From assembly GCF_018967865.2 (NCBI RefSeq), contig NZ_JAHLZY020000001.1, positions 4,092,001-4,156,000 of the forward strand: a stretch of 64,000 nucleotides of DNA, read 5' to 3'. Under the pieces are notes generated by a model. That model saw nothing but the letters and a program-made list of their open reading frames with translations, ran no database searches and had not been told where the DNA came from. The translations under genes were made by a program, and so were the position numbers. The stretch is from Hymenobacter siberiensis (lineage in GTDB: Bacteria; Bacteroidota; Bacteroidia; Cytophagales; Hymenobacteraceae). This document shows positions 33,573 through 41,033 of this stretch, in pieces; positions within the stretch are counted from its first letter, which is position 1; every line of letters starts with the position of its first letter.

Positions 33573-33610
33573 ACTAAAAAAGGCTTGCCAACCGGTAAGC
33601 CTTTTTTAGT
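33573..33610 (+). terminator. Intrinsic terminator, bidirectional
   Basis: CTAAAAAAGGCTT pairs with AAGCCTTTTTTAG around a short GC loop (33573-33610). It lies 24 bp after the TerB-like gene and can also act on the convergent mscS transcript. Confidence 0.88.
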
Positions 33611-33667
33611 AGGGTAGCCATCACTTCGGTTCGCCGTTGTGGAGCGGCGGCAGCCGGCCTTCCCGGC

Positions 33668-34786
33668 TCAGGCTTTGTCGGCGGAGGCCACCACCATGGG
33701 TGCGCCGGCGAAAGAGCCACCGTGCTGCTCCACCACTTCCACAATGCTGTAGTTGAGGTCTTCTTTCACGTTGAGGTATTCGTCGTAGCTCGTGGTTTGC
33801 ACGAAGTATTGCACGGTCACTTCCTTGCCGGCAGGCGTGAGGGCACTAAACTTCATTTGGGCGTCGGGGGTCACGAGTGGGTGCGCCTGCATAGCCGCCA
33901 CGGCGGCCGCGATGATGGCGTGGAGCTGGGCGCTGGTGGTTTTCTGGTCGAAGGTGAGGGTGAAGCCCACCCGGCGCGAGGTGCGCAGCGAGAGGTTATC
34001 GAGCGGCTTGTCAATCATGCTTTTGTTGGGCACGGTGACGTAGCTTTTCTCGGCCGTACGCAGGCGGGTGCTGCGGAAACCGATTTTTTCCACGGTACCG
34101 CTCACGCTGCCGGCAGTCACGAGGTCGCCCACGCCGAAGGGCTGGTCGAGGAAGATGGTGAACGAGGCGATGAGGTTTTCGAGGCTTTCCTTGGCCGCGA
34201 AAGCCACCGCCAGCCCGCCAATGCCCAGGCCGCCGATGAGGGCTGTGACATTCACCCCAAACACCTGCCCCAGCGCCACCAGCACCGCGATGATGATGAA
34301 AAACACTTTCAGCAAGTCTTTAGCGAAGGGTAGGAACTGGTTGTCGAGGCGCGTGGGGCCGTGGGCTGTCGTGCGTAGCGCCGCCCGGCGGGCCATCACT
34401 AGCAGGGCAAAATCGACGAGGCGCAGGGCCACCCGCGCCGCCGCTACGATGAAGGCCAGCGCCAGAATGCGCAGCAGCAGCACCTCGTGCCAGGGCAGCA
34501 CGCCCGGGCCGGCCGTGGGGCTGTGCGGATACATCAGCGTGGCTCCGGCCAGCTGCAGCGTCACCACCAGCAGCAGCGTAGACAGCGGCTGGATGAGCAG
34601 CTCGTGCAGCTCGTCTTCCGTTACGCCGGCGGTGTAGCGTTTGGTGAGGGAAAACAGCAGCTTGCTCAGTAACCGCGAAAAAAGGCGTCGGAACGCGCTG
34701 CCTACCAGCAGGATGAGCGTCGCGATGAGGTATTGCCCGAGCGTGTTGCCCAGTATTTCATAGCTCAGAAAGGGAGGTAGCGTCAT
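33668..34786 (-). CDS. Small-conductance mechanosensitive channel (MscS family)
   Basis: Inner-membrane channel of 372 residues that releases solutes on hypo-osmotic shock. Four hydrophobic segments lie at about 13-35, 65-85, 103-130 and 160-205. The last contains the pore helix VTALIGGLGIGGLAVAFAAK with its Gly/Ala pattern, followed by the MscS beta domain (FGVGDLVTAGSVSGTVEKIG, STRLRTAEKSYVTVPNKSM) and a mixed alpha/beta C-terminal domain. It is a single gene, flanked by the terminator at 33573-33610 and the inverted repeat at 34806-34899. Confidence 0.93.
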   Translation of the reverse strand: MTLPPFLSYEILGNTLGQYLIATLILLVGSAFRRLFSRLLSKLLFSLTKRYTAGVTEDELHELLIQPLSTLLLVVTLQLAGATLMYPHSPTAGPGVLPWHEVLLLRILALAFIVAAARVALRLVDFALLVMARRAALRTTAHGPTRLDNQFLPFAKDLLKVFFIIIAVLVALGQVFGVNVTALIGGLGIGGLAVAFAAKESLENLIASFTIFLDQPFGVGDLVTAGSVSGTVEKIGFRSTRLRTAEKSYVTVPNKSMIDKPLDNLSLRTSRRVGFTLTFDQKTTSAQLHAIIAAAVAAMQAHPLVTPDAQMKFSALTPAGKEVTVQYFVQTTSYDEYLNVKEDLNYSIVEVVEQHGGSFAGAPMVVASADKA

Positions 34787-34805
34787 GTATGGGTTTGCTG
34801 AATTC

Positions 34806-34899
34806 AGAACGCGATGCTGAGCGTAGTCGAAGCATCGCCACCATGCGAGTAATTACTACTGCGGTAGCGATGCTTCGACTGCGCTCAGCATCGCGTTCT
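34806..34899. repeat. Inverted repeat, 33-bp arms (same family as 3563-3663)
   Basis: Arms 34806-34838 and 34867-34899 are complementary with one mismatch around a 28-nt loop. They contain GATGCTGAGCGTAGTCGAAG, close to the core of the repeat at 3563-3663. It lies between the mscS start and the ABC permease stop, where a terminator for the permease would be expected; a T-run follows only on the plus strand. Confidence 0.85.
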
Positions 34900-34952
34900 T
34901 TTTGCTTTATGACGTTCGTTTGGGGCAGCCGGTTACGAGACGGGGGCCTTCC

Positions 34953-36215
34953 CTACTTGGCCCGGATGGCAATTACCGGGTCCAGATTAGCAGCCAGCAC
35001 GGCGGGCACAATGCCGGCGATGATGCCGATGGCCACCGAAATAAGCAGCCCCAGCATCACCCGGGCCGCCGACATGGTGAGCGGCAGGGCATCCTGCGGA
35101 ATCAGGGTCACGAGCCACACCAGCGCAATGCCCGCCGCGCCCCCAATCAGGCACAGAAATACGGCTTCGAACAGAAATTGAAACAGGATAAAGAAGTTCT
35201 TGGCCCCCAGCGACTTCTGAATTCCGATGATGTTGGTGCGCTCGCGCACGCTCACAAACATGATGTTGGCAATGCCGAAGCCGCCCACCAGAATGGCGAA
35301 TGAGCCGATAACGCCCCCCACCAACCCAATGACGCTGAAGAGCTTGCCCACGGCCGAGGCAATCATTTCGGGCCGGTTCAGGGCGAAGTTGTCATCTTCG
35401 CGGGGCTTCAGGCCGCGGATGTTGCGCATAACGCCGCGCATTTCGTACTCCAAATCGAGCAGTCCCTCGTCCTGGTCGCGGCCTTTCACGGCAATGCTGG
35501 CGCTGGGACCACCGCCGAAGCCGGTGGTGCTGAGCGCAAACATTTTCATGAACATCGGGAACGGAATGATGCAGTTGGCGTCGTTGCTGGAAATGGTGAT
35601 GAGTTTTTTGCCTTCCTTTTCCATCACGCCAATCACCGTGAAGTTCTGGCCGCGTGCCTTGAACTGCCGGCCCAGCGCATTGCCGTTCGGAAACAGGTTT
35701 TCGGCAATGGTGGCCCCGATGATGGCTACGGGCCGGGCGGCGTCCATTTCCTGGTTGGTGAAGTAGCGGCCTTCCTTGATGGGCACGTTGCTCACCACGC
35801 GAAAATCGTAGCTCACGCCCTGCAGTACGCAGTCGGACACCGAGTTAGATCCGGATTTCAGGGTGTTGCCGCTATTGGCGGCGAAGATGGCAATGCCTTT
35901 GTTATTGGGGCCCAGCTGCTGGCGCAGCTGCTGGTATTCGCGCGGCGTGGGCACGGGCCGCTGGAAATACTTCCACCATGGAAAATCGGAACTAAACTCA
36001 AAGGGCCATTTCTGCACGTAGATAATCTTGTCGCCCACAAAGTCGAGGCTACTGCGCACGTTGGCCTCCAGCGAATCGACGATGGTGAAGACGGCAATGA
36101 TGGCAAAGATGCCGACCGTGACGCCCAGCAGCGACAGAATGGTACGCAACAGGTTGGATTTCAAAGCATCCCAGGCAAACAGAAAGCTTTCGAGGGTGAG
36201 GCGCAGGTTCAGCAT
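34953..36215 (-). CDS. ABC transporter permease (MacB/FtsX family)
   Basis: A 420-residue MacB-type permease: TM1 (about 20-45, LRTILSLLGVTVGIFAIIAV), a large periplasmic MacB_PCD domain (about 50-275), then three helices in the FtsX domain (about 290-410, GGVIGSFAILVGGFGIANIM, VSVRERTNIIGIQKSLGAK, IGIIAGIVPAVLAANLDPV). Such permeases with an ATPase form mechanotransmitters for lipoprotein export, peptide or antibiotic efflux. No ATPase or membrane-fusion gene is adjacent, so its partner must be encoded elsewhere. The start ATG 36215 directly precedes the first amphipathic helix. Confidence 0.93.
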   Translation of the reverse strand: MLNLRLTLESFLFAWDALKSNLLRTILSLLGVTVGIFAIIAVFTIVDSLEANVRSSLDFVGDKIIYVQKWPFEFSSDFPWWKYFQRPVPTPREYQQLRQQLGPNNKGIAIFAANSGNTLKSGSNSVSDCVLQGVSYDFRVVSNVPIKEGRYFTNQEMDAARPVAIIGATIAENLFPNGNALGRQFKARGQNFTVIGVMEKEGKKLITISSNDANCIIPFPMFMKMFALSTTGFGGGPSASIAVKGRDQDEGLLDLEYEMRGVMRNIRGLKPREDDNFALNRPEMIASAVGKLFSVIGLVGGVIGSFAILVGGFGIANIMFVSVRERTNIIGIQKSLGAKNFFILFQFLFEAVFLCLIGGAAGIALVWLVTLIPQDALPLTMSAARVMLGLLISVAIGIIAGIVPAVLAANLDPVIAIRAK

Positions 36216-36305
36216 AAGGGAGGGCGGACACGGATAAAGCTGCTTCCGAGCTCAAAAGACGGAAACCTACGGGGAAGTTGCGCCGACGAGGGCTTGCGGC
36301 TATCG

Positions 36306-36430
36306 TCCATCTGTCATCCTGAGCTTGCGAAGGACCTTATCACGTTTGAGCAGTTTGGATTAATTCAGGCCGAGCAAACCTACCAAGGTCCTTCGCTGCG
36401 CGGAGGCCAGATTAAAGGATGACAGATGGA
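36306..36430. repeat. Composite inverted repeat upstream of queA
   Basis: TCCATCTGTCATCCT (36306-36320) pairs with AGGATGACAGATGGA (36416-36430 region), and GCGAAGGACCTT (36327-36338) pairs with AAGGTCCTTCGC (36385-36396). The unit is a 125-bp imperfect palindrome of the TCCTGAGC...GCGAAGGA type, dispersed in Bacteroidota genomes. It occupies the gap between the divergent permease and queA genes. Confidence 0.75.
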
Positions 36431-36479
36431 TAAGGAACGAACCGTTTTCACCAAAAAAACAATATCCAAATAAAAGCCG

Positions 36480-36487
36480 TACTTTTG
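36480..36487 (+). promoter_or_regulatory. -7 promoter box for queA
   Basis: TACTTTTG is an exact TAnnTTTG match 39 bp before the ATG at 36527. It overlaps the TTG of the longer open frame, which argues against that upstream start. Confidence 0.55.
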
Positions 36488-36526
36488 CCTCCCCAAATTT
36501 CCGTATATTCCCCCAAATACTGCCCT

Positions 36527-37582
36527 ATGGCGATGAAATTGCACGAGTTCAAATTTGAACTCCCTGAGGAGCTGGTGGCATTGCACCCCGCCCGCAACCG
36601 TGACGAGAGCCGCCTGATGGTGGTGCACCGCGCCACTGGCCAAATTGAGCACCGTAACTTTAAGGATATTCTCGACTATTTCAGCGAGGGCGATGTAATG
36701 GTGTTCAACGACACCAAGGTTTTCCCGGCCCGCCTCTACGGCAATAAGGAAAAAACCGGTGCCAAAATCGAGGTTTTCCTGTTGCGCGAGCTGAACAAGG
36801 AGCTCCGCCTGTGGGACGTGCTGGTGGACCCCGCCCGCAAAATCCGCGTCGGCAACAAGCTGTACTTCGGCGAGTCGGACATGGTTGCCGAAGTAATTGA
36901 CAATACGACTTCGCGCGGCCGCACCATCAAATTTTTGTTTGATGGCACCGACGAGGAGTTCCGTAAGGCGCTGTACGAGCTGGGCGAAACCCCGATTCCG
37001 AAAGAGGTTATCAACCGCGAAACCGAGCCCGCCGACAAGGAGCGCTACCAGACCATCTACGCCGAGAACATTGGCGCCGTGGCGGCTCCTTCGGCCGGCC
37101 TGCACTTCACCCGCGAGGTGATGAAGCGCATGGAAATCAAGGGCATCGAGCCGGCGTTTGTGACGCTGCACGTGGGCCTGGGCACGTTCCGCACGGTAGA
37201 TGTGGAAGACCTGACCAAGCACAAAATGGACTCGGAGAACTTCATCGTGACGGCTCCGGCCTGCGAGATAGTGAACAAGGCCCTCGATACCAAGAAGAAA
37301 GTGTGCGCCGTGGGCACCACCACCGTACGCGCCATGGAAGCCTCGGTGTCGGCAAATGCCCGCATGAAGCCCACGCAGGGCTGGATTGACCGGTTCATCT
37401 TCCCGCCCCACGATTTCAAAATCGCGAACTGCATGCTTACCAACTTCCACATGCCGGAGAGCACGCTCATCATGCTGGCGGCGGCCTTCGCCGGCTACCC
37501 CCTGATGATGGAAGCCTACAAGCAGGCCATCAAGGAGAAGTACCGCTTCTTCAGCTACGGCGACGCGATGCTGATTCTGTAG
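36527..37582 (+). CDS. queA: S-adenosylmethionine:tRNA ribosyltransferase-isomerase
   Basis: Cytoplasmic enzyme that transfers and rearranges the ribosyl group of S-adenosylmethionine onto preQ1 in tRNA, the penultimate queuosine step. The 351-residue product has the family signatures [74 protein letters not shown] and [23 protein letters not shown] 36527 (or 36533 two codons on) follows the promoter box at the usual distance. No other queuosine gene is in the window. Confidence 0.96.
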   Translation: MAMKLHEFKFELPEELVALHPARNRDESRLMVVHRATGQIEHRNFKDILDYFSEGDVMVFNDTKVFPARLYGNKEKTGAKIEVFLLRELNKELRLWDVLVDPARKIRVGNKLYFGESDMVAEVIDNTTSRGRTIKFLFDGTDEEFRKALYELGETPIPKEVINRETEPADKERYQTIYAENIGAVAAPSAGLHFTREVMKRMEIKGIEPAFVTLHVGLGTFRTVDVEDLTKHKMDSENFIVTAPACEIVNKALDTKKKVCAVGTTTVRAMEASVSANARMKPTQGWIDRFIFPPHDFKIANCMLTNFHMPESTLIMLAAAFAGYPLMMEAYKQAIKEKYRFFSYGDAMLIL

Positions 37583-37676
37583 TTTTTGGGGACTTAGAGG
37601 CTTCGGGACTTGGTTTTTTTCCGGCCCGTCTTTCCTATTGACTGACTACTGACTTTTTTGAGCGCCGCTTTTTTTG

Positions 37677-37714
37677 AGCGCCGATGTTCTTTCCGGAACG
37701 TCGGCGCTTTTCTT
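37677..37714 (+). terminator. Hairpin with T-rich tail between queA and ispD
   Basis: AGCGCCGATGTTC pairs with GAACGTCGGCGCT (one mismatch), followed by TTTTCTTTT. A nearly identical 5' half, GAGCGCCGCTTTTTTTGAGC, precedes it. It is a probable terminator for queA, 95 bp after the stop. Confidence 0.7.
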
Positions 37715-37733
37715 TTGTCAGAACTTCGCACCA

Positions 37734-38462
37734 ATGAAACCCAAGTCCCCAAGTTCCCAAGACCCTAAGTCCCTTTACAACCAAGTCCCCAGGTTTGCCA
37801 TTCTGGTGGCGGGCGGCAGCGGCACCCGCATGGGGGCCGACCGGCCCAAGCAGTTTTTGCTGCTGCGCGGCGAGCCCGTACTGCTGCACACACTGCGCCG
37901 CTTTGCCGAGCCAGCCCTGGGCGTGGCGGACATTGTGGTGGTGCTGCCCGCCGACCAGCTTGATATCTGGCAGGCGCTATGCGCGCAGTTCAGCATTGCT
38001 GTTCCGCACCGGCTGGTGGCGGGCGGGGCCACGCGCTGGGCCTCGGTGAAGGCGGGCCTGGCGGCGCTACAAGGGCACCCCGAAGGCTTGGTGGCGGTGC
38101 ACGATGGCGTGCGGCCGCTAGTGTCGCGCCTGGTGGTGGAACGTACCTACGCCGCCGCCGCCACCCACGCCGCCGCCGCTGCCGCCGTGATGCCCAAGGA
38201 CTCGGTCCGACTGGTGTCGCAGCACGACTCGGCGGCCCAGAACCGCAGCCGCCTGCGCCTGATGCAAACGCCTCAAACCTTCGAAATCGACCTGCTGCGC
38301 CGCGCCTACGCCATGCCCGAACTGGCCACCTTCACCGACGACGCGACGGTGGTAGACGACCTGTGCCGCGTGCAGCTGGTAGAAGGCGACTATCGCAACC
38401 TGAAAATAACGACGCCCGATGACCTAGTGGTGGCCGAAGCCCTGCTGGCAGCGGGCATTTAA
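37734..38462 (+). CDS. ispD: 2-C-methyl-D-erythritol 4-phosphate cytidylyltransferase
   Basis: Third enzyme of the MEP isoprenoid pathway, making CDP-methylerythritol; cytoplasmic. In 242 residues the CTP-binding loop VAGGSGTRMGADRPKQFLLL, the VHDGVRPLVS motif and TPQTFEIDLLRRAY, FTDDATVVDD are intact. The protein should naturally begin around VPRFAILVAGGSG. The preceding 20 residues (KPKSPSSQDPKSLYNQ) are encoded by CCAAGTCCC-type repeats that also occur, inverted, between queA and ispD (GGGACTTGG at 37605-37613). The start is therefore uncertain; ATG 37734 is the only good one in frame after the terminator. A terminator follows the stop. Confidence 0.93.
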   Translation: MKPKSPSSQDPKSLYNQVPRFAILVAGGSGTRMGADRPKQFLLLRGEPVLLHTLRRFAEPALGVADIVVVLPADQLDIWQALCAQFSIAVPHRLVAGGATRWASVKAGLAALQGHPEGLVAVHDGVRPLVSRLVVERTYAAAATHAAAAAAVMPKDSVRLVSQHDSAAQNRSRLRLMQTPQTFEIDLLRRAYAMPELATFTDDATVVDDLCRVQLVEGDYRNLKITTPDDLVVAEALLAAGI

Positions 38463-38466
38463 ACGC

Positions 38467-38498
38467 AAAAAAGCCGCCCTCATCGGGGCGGCTTTTTT
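38467..38498 (+). terminator. Intrinsic terminator after ispD
   Basis: AAAAAAGCCGCCC pairs with GGGCGGCTTTTTT over a short loop, four bases after the ispD stop, with a T-run. It also faces the convergent lipoprotein gene. Confidence 0.9.
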
Positions 38499-38524
38499 GT
38501 TTCGCGCGAAACTCAACCCCGCAA

Positions 38525-39364
38525 CTAGCGCAGGGCAATGGTGCGGGTATGGCCGTTCACGGTGACGGTGGCCACGTTGTCGCAGGTGCCGGTGCCATAG
38601 TCCAGCGTCATCGACTTGCTGCTGGTGTTGGTGATGACCGTGGTGCCCTGCACGAAGTATTTGGGGCAGTCGGCGCGCTTGATGAGGGGGTTCTGGATGG
38701 TGGCGGTGTAGCCTACATTTTTGCGGTTGGTGCCGGTGGCCGAGCCGGTTACGCTGTACACGTCGTCGGAAACCTGCGGGGTGCCGAAGCCGGCGGTGCG
38801 GGTAAAGGTCCAGTTGGCGGTCCAGGAATGGGTGCCGCCATTGTTGGCGCGGATGATGCTGGCGTTGGTCACATCAACGGTGAACGAGCCGCTGCCCATG
38901 TCGGTGAAGATACGGGTGGCAGTATGCTGGTTATCGTTCACGAAGTAATCGACGCGGGTAACCACGGCGCCGGCCGTGCGGCGGTTTATGTCGGTGGTGA
39001 AGCGCACCAGGATTTTACCGCGGCGGTAGCGGCCATCGGCGCACAGGCAGTTGGTAGTGCCGAAATCGATGGTGAGGGTTTTGGTGTTAAAATCATAGCT
39101 GCGGGTGGCGCAGCTGCCGAAGCGGGCGCGGAAATCGGCATCGCCGATGATGTTGGTTGAGCCCTGCACCTGCGGGTCGGTGGGGCCGGCCATCTGGGCG
39201 GCTTCGGAGCTCATGCCGGTTTCGGAGTTGTCGTCGGTGCGGTCTTCGGCCGTGGTGATGTCGTCAGTGGGCGTAGCGTCGTTGTTGCGGTTGCAGCCAG
39301 TGGTGAGCAGGGCAGCGCTGGCCAGGCAGGCCAGGGCGAAGGAACGGAGAGTTGCGGTACGCAT
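38525..39364 (-). CDS. Predicted lipoprotein, beta-rich, function unknown
   Basis: A 279-residue exported lipoprotein. The signal peptide RTATLRSFALACLASAALL ends in lipobox LTTGC. An acidic Asp/Thr-rich linker (NNDATPTDDITTAEDRTDDN) follows, then a beta-rich body with similar strands in two halves: YDFNTKTLTIDFGTTNCLCA near the start and SKSMTLDYGTGTCDNVATVT at the end, each with a Cys pair. The two halves may be a duplicated domain. I recognise no named family. ATG 39364 is chosen because it starts at the signal peptide; an upstream ATG at 39415 is less likely. Convergent with ispD. Confidence 0.72.
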   Translation of the reverse strand: MRTATLRSFALACLASAALLTTGCNRNNDATPTDDITTAEDRTDDNSETGMSSEAAQMAGPTDPQVQGSTNIIGDADFRARFGSCATRSYDFNTKTLTIDFGTTNCLCADGRYRRGKILVRFTTDINRRTAGAVVTRVDYFVNDNQHTATRIFTDMGSGSFTVDVTNASIIRANNGGTHSWTANWTFTRTAGFGTPQVSDDVYSVTGSATGTNRKNVGYTATIQNPLIKRADCPKYFVQGTTVITNTSSKSMTLDYGTGTCDNVATVTVNGHTRTIALR

Positions 39365-39563
39365 AACGAAGGTGAAAAACGGGTTGGGAATAAAGTGAGA
39401 AACAGGACGAAGCACTGCGTTTGTGGTCGGTTGGAAGCGGAAGATACCGCCGGGTTTAAGCGGTCGAAATAAATATTGCGATGCTTTCGGTCAAACCCCA
39501 TTTTCAGCCGGCCGTATAGCCTGCACGCCCGGCCAAAATAGTCGCGCGCTTTTCGGCCCCCTC

Positions 39564-40175
39564 ATGCATCATTTCCTCCATTCTACTTTCCTGCCGCGCC
39601 GGTTTTTCTGGCAGCTGGCGGTTGCACTGCCGTTACTCGGCAGCTGCTCGGGCAACGGCAGCAACGCCGATGCCGTGGACAATGCCATGGCGCAGAACGA
39701 GAAAAAAATTGACACCGCCGACATCACCAAGAAGCAGCAGGCCGATGCTGAATTTCTCGTTAAGAGCACCAGCAATGCCTTGCTCGAAGTAGAGCTGGGC
39801 AAGCTGGCCCAGGCCCGCGCCACCTCCCCCGCCGTGCGCAGCTACGGGGCCCGCCTGGTACCGCAGCGCCTGGAGCTGCTGGGCACCTTGCGCACCCTGG
39901 CCGCCGCCAAGGGACTGACCGTGCCCGCCGCCCTCGGCGGCGATGAGCAGCAGGCCTACCACGAAGCCAGCACCCAACCCGGTACGCAGCTCGATAAATA
40001 CCTGATGGCCCTGCTGGTGAAAGCCCAGAAGCAGGACGAAGACGCCTTCGACGACATGAGCGATGATGGGTATGACGGCGACATTCGCGGCTTCGCGGCC
40101 AAGTTCCACGGGCCGGTGCAGGAACAGCTTGATGCGGCGAAGGATGCGGCCGATGTGGCCGACAAGCTACCATAA
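39564..40175 (+). CDS. DUF4142 lipoprotein (copy 1)
   Basis: A 203-residue lipoprotein with signal peptide and lipobox LLGSCSG. It carries a DUF4142 four-helix domain (about 50-200: QADAEFLVKSTSNALLEVEL, GKLAQARATSPAVRSYGARL, DKYLMALLVKAQKQDEDAFD), a ferritin-like fold found in many envelope proteins and usually of unknown function. The second helix region lacks the typical QEAYD-type acid pattern. A paralog follows 155 bp downstream in the same direction, beyond a terminator, so each copy probably has its own transcript. The start ATG 39564 sits at the signal peptide. Confidence 0.82.
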   Translation: MHHFLHSTFLPRRFFWQLAVALPLLGSCSGNGSNADAVDNAMAQNEKKIDTADITKKQQADAEFLVKSTSNALLEVELGKLAQARATSPAVRSYGARLVPQRLELLGTLRTLAAAKGLTVPAALGGDEQQAYHEASTQPGTQLDKYLMALLVKAQKQDEDAFDDMSDDGYDGDIRGFAAKFHGPVQEQLDAAKDAADVADKLP

Positions 40176-40198
40176 TCAAACCGATGGGTTTTGAGCCA

Positions 40199-40251
40199 CC
40201 GAAACAGATAAAAAAAGCCGCTCCAAGAGCGGCTTTTTTTATCTGTTTCGG
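40199..40251 (+). terminator. Intrinsic terminator, perfect 25-bp stem
   Basis: The 53-nt unit is perfectly self-complementary around a CAA loop. The stem core AAAAAAAGCCGCTC/GAGCGGCTTTTTTT is extended outward by CCGAAACAGAT/ATCTGTTTCGG. It lies 23 bp after the first DUF4142 gene. Confidence 0.9.
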
Positions 40252-40330
40252 CTTGAGCGCGTAAAGAACAAGGATATGATTCCGAGACGGACCCAAAATG
40301 GCCCGACTCCTCACACCCAATAGTTCCTCC

Positions 40331-40933
40331 ATGAAAAAGCAATTCAACGTTCTCCTCCTTTCCTTCACCGTCGCGGGCCTTGCCTCCTGCACCGGCTCGC
40401 AGGATGCCGTGCAGCAGGCCAACAAAGCCAACGAGCGCCGCAACGAAACCGTGGCCGCCGCCATCGAAACGCCCGAGCAAGTGAAGAAAAGACTTGACTA
40501 CGATGCCGATTTCGCGGTGGCCGCTTCCAGTAGCAACCAGCTCGAAGTAGCCATCAGCAAGCTGGCCCAGCAGAAGGCCATTGCGCTGGAGGTGAAGGAA
40601 TGGGCCAAAACCATTGAAACCGAGCACACCAAGATGGACCAGGAGCTGGAAGCCATTGCCGGCCGCGCCAACATTACCCTGCCCCGGATGATGAGCGATG
40701 ACGACCGCGACCACTACAACGACGTGGACGACCGCAAATACTTCGGCTTCGACAAGAAGTACCTGCGCAGCCTGAAAGATGCCCACGAGCGCGACGTGCA
40801 GCGCTATGCCGCCGCCGCCACGCAGCTCAGCAACGCCGAGCTGCGCGCCTTTGCGGCCCAGGCCCTGCCCAACCTGCGCGCCCACCTGCAACAAATCGAA
40901 GAGCTGTACAAGCGCGCCGACGAGCGGAAGTAA
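40331..40933 (+). CDS. DUF4142 lipoprotein (copy 2)
   Basis: A 200-residue lipoprotein. The signal peptide KKQFNVLLLSFTVAGLASC ends in lipobox GLASC. The DUF4142 helices are clearer than in copy 1: DADFAVAASSSNQLEVAISK, LAQQKAIALEVKEWAKTIET, EHTKMDQELEAIAGRANITL and FDKKYLRSLKDAHERDVQRY. The two copies share the pattern 'DAxF.V..sSnxLEV.(L/I).KLAQ' and probably arose by tandem duplication. Its TAA stop is the first triplet of a 43-bp perfect inverted repeat shared with the convergent uvrA gene. Confidence 0.85.
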   Translation: MKKQFNVLLLSFTVAGLASCTGSQDAVQQANKANERRNETVAAAIETPEQVKKRLDYDADFAVAASSSNQLEVAISKLAQQKAIALEVKEWAKTIETEHTKMDQELEAIAGRANITLPRMMSDDDRDHYNDVDDRKYFGFDKKYLRSLKDAHERDVQRYAAAATQLSNAELRAFAAQALPNLRAHLQQIEELYKRADERK

Positions 40934-41033
40934 GCCCCCCTTTCTAACGCTAAAAAGCCAGAGCGCAGCGGCCTTATCGATATCCGATAGGGCCGCTGCG
41001 CTCTGGCTTTTTAGCGTTAGAAAGGGGGGCTTA
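40931..41033. terminator. 43-bp perfect inverted repeat spanning both stop codons
   Basis: TAAGCCCCCCTTTCTAACGC... (40931-40973) is exactly complementary over 43 bp to 40991-41033, with a 17-nt loop. The outermost triplet of each arm is the TAA stop of the gene on that side (DUF4142 copy 2 and uvrA). An internal CTAAAAAGCC/GGCTTTTTAG segment gives T-runs both ways, so it works as a bidirectional terminator. Confidence 0.9.
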
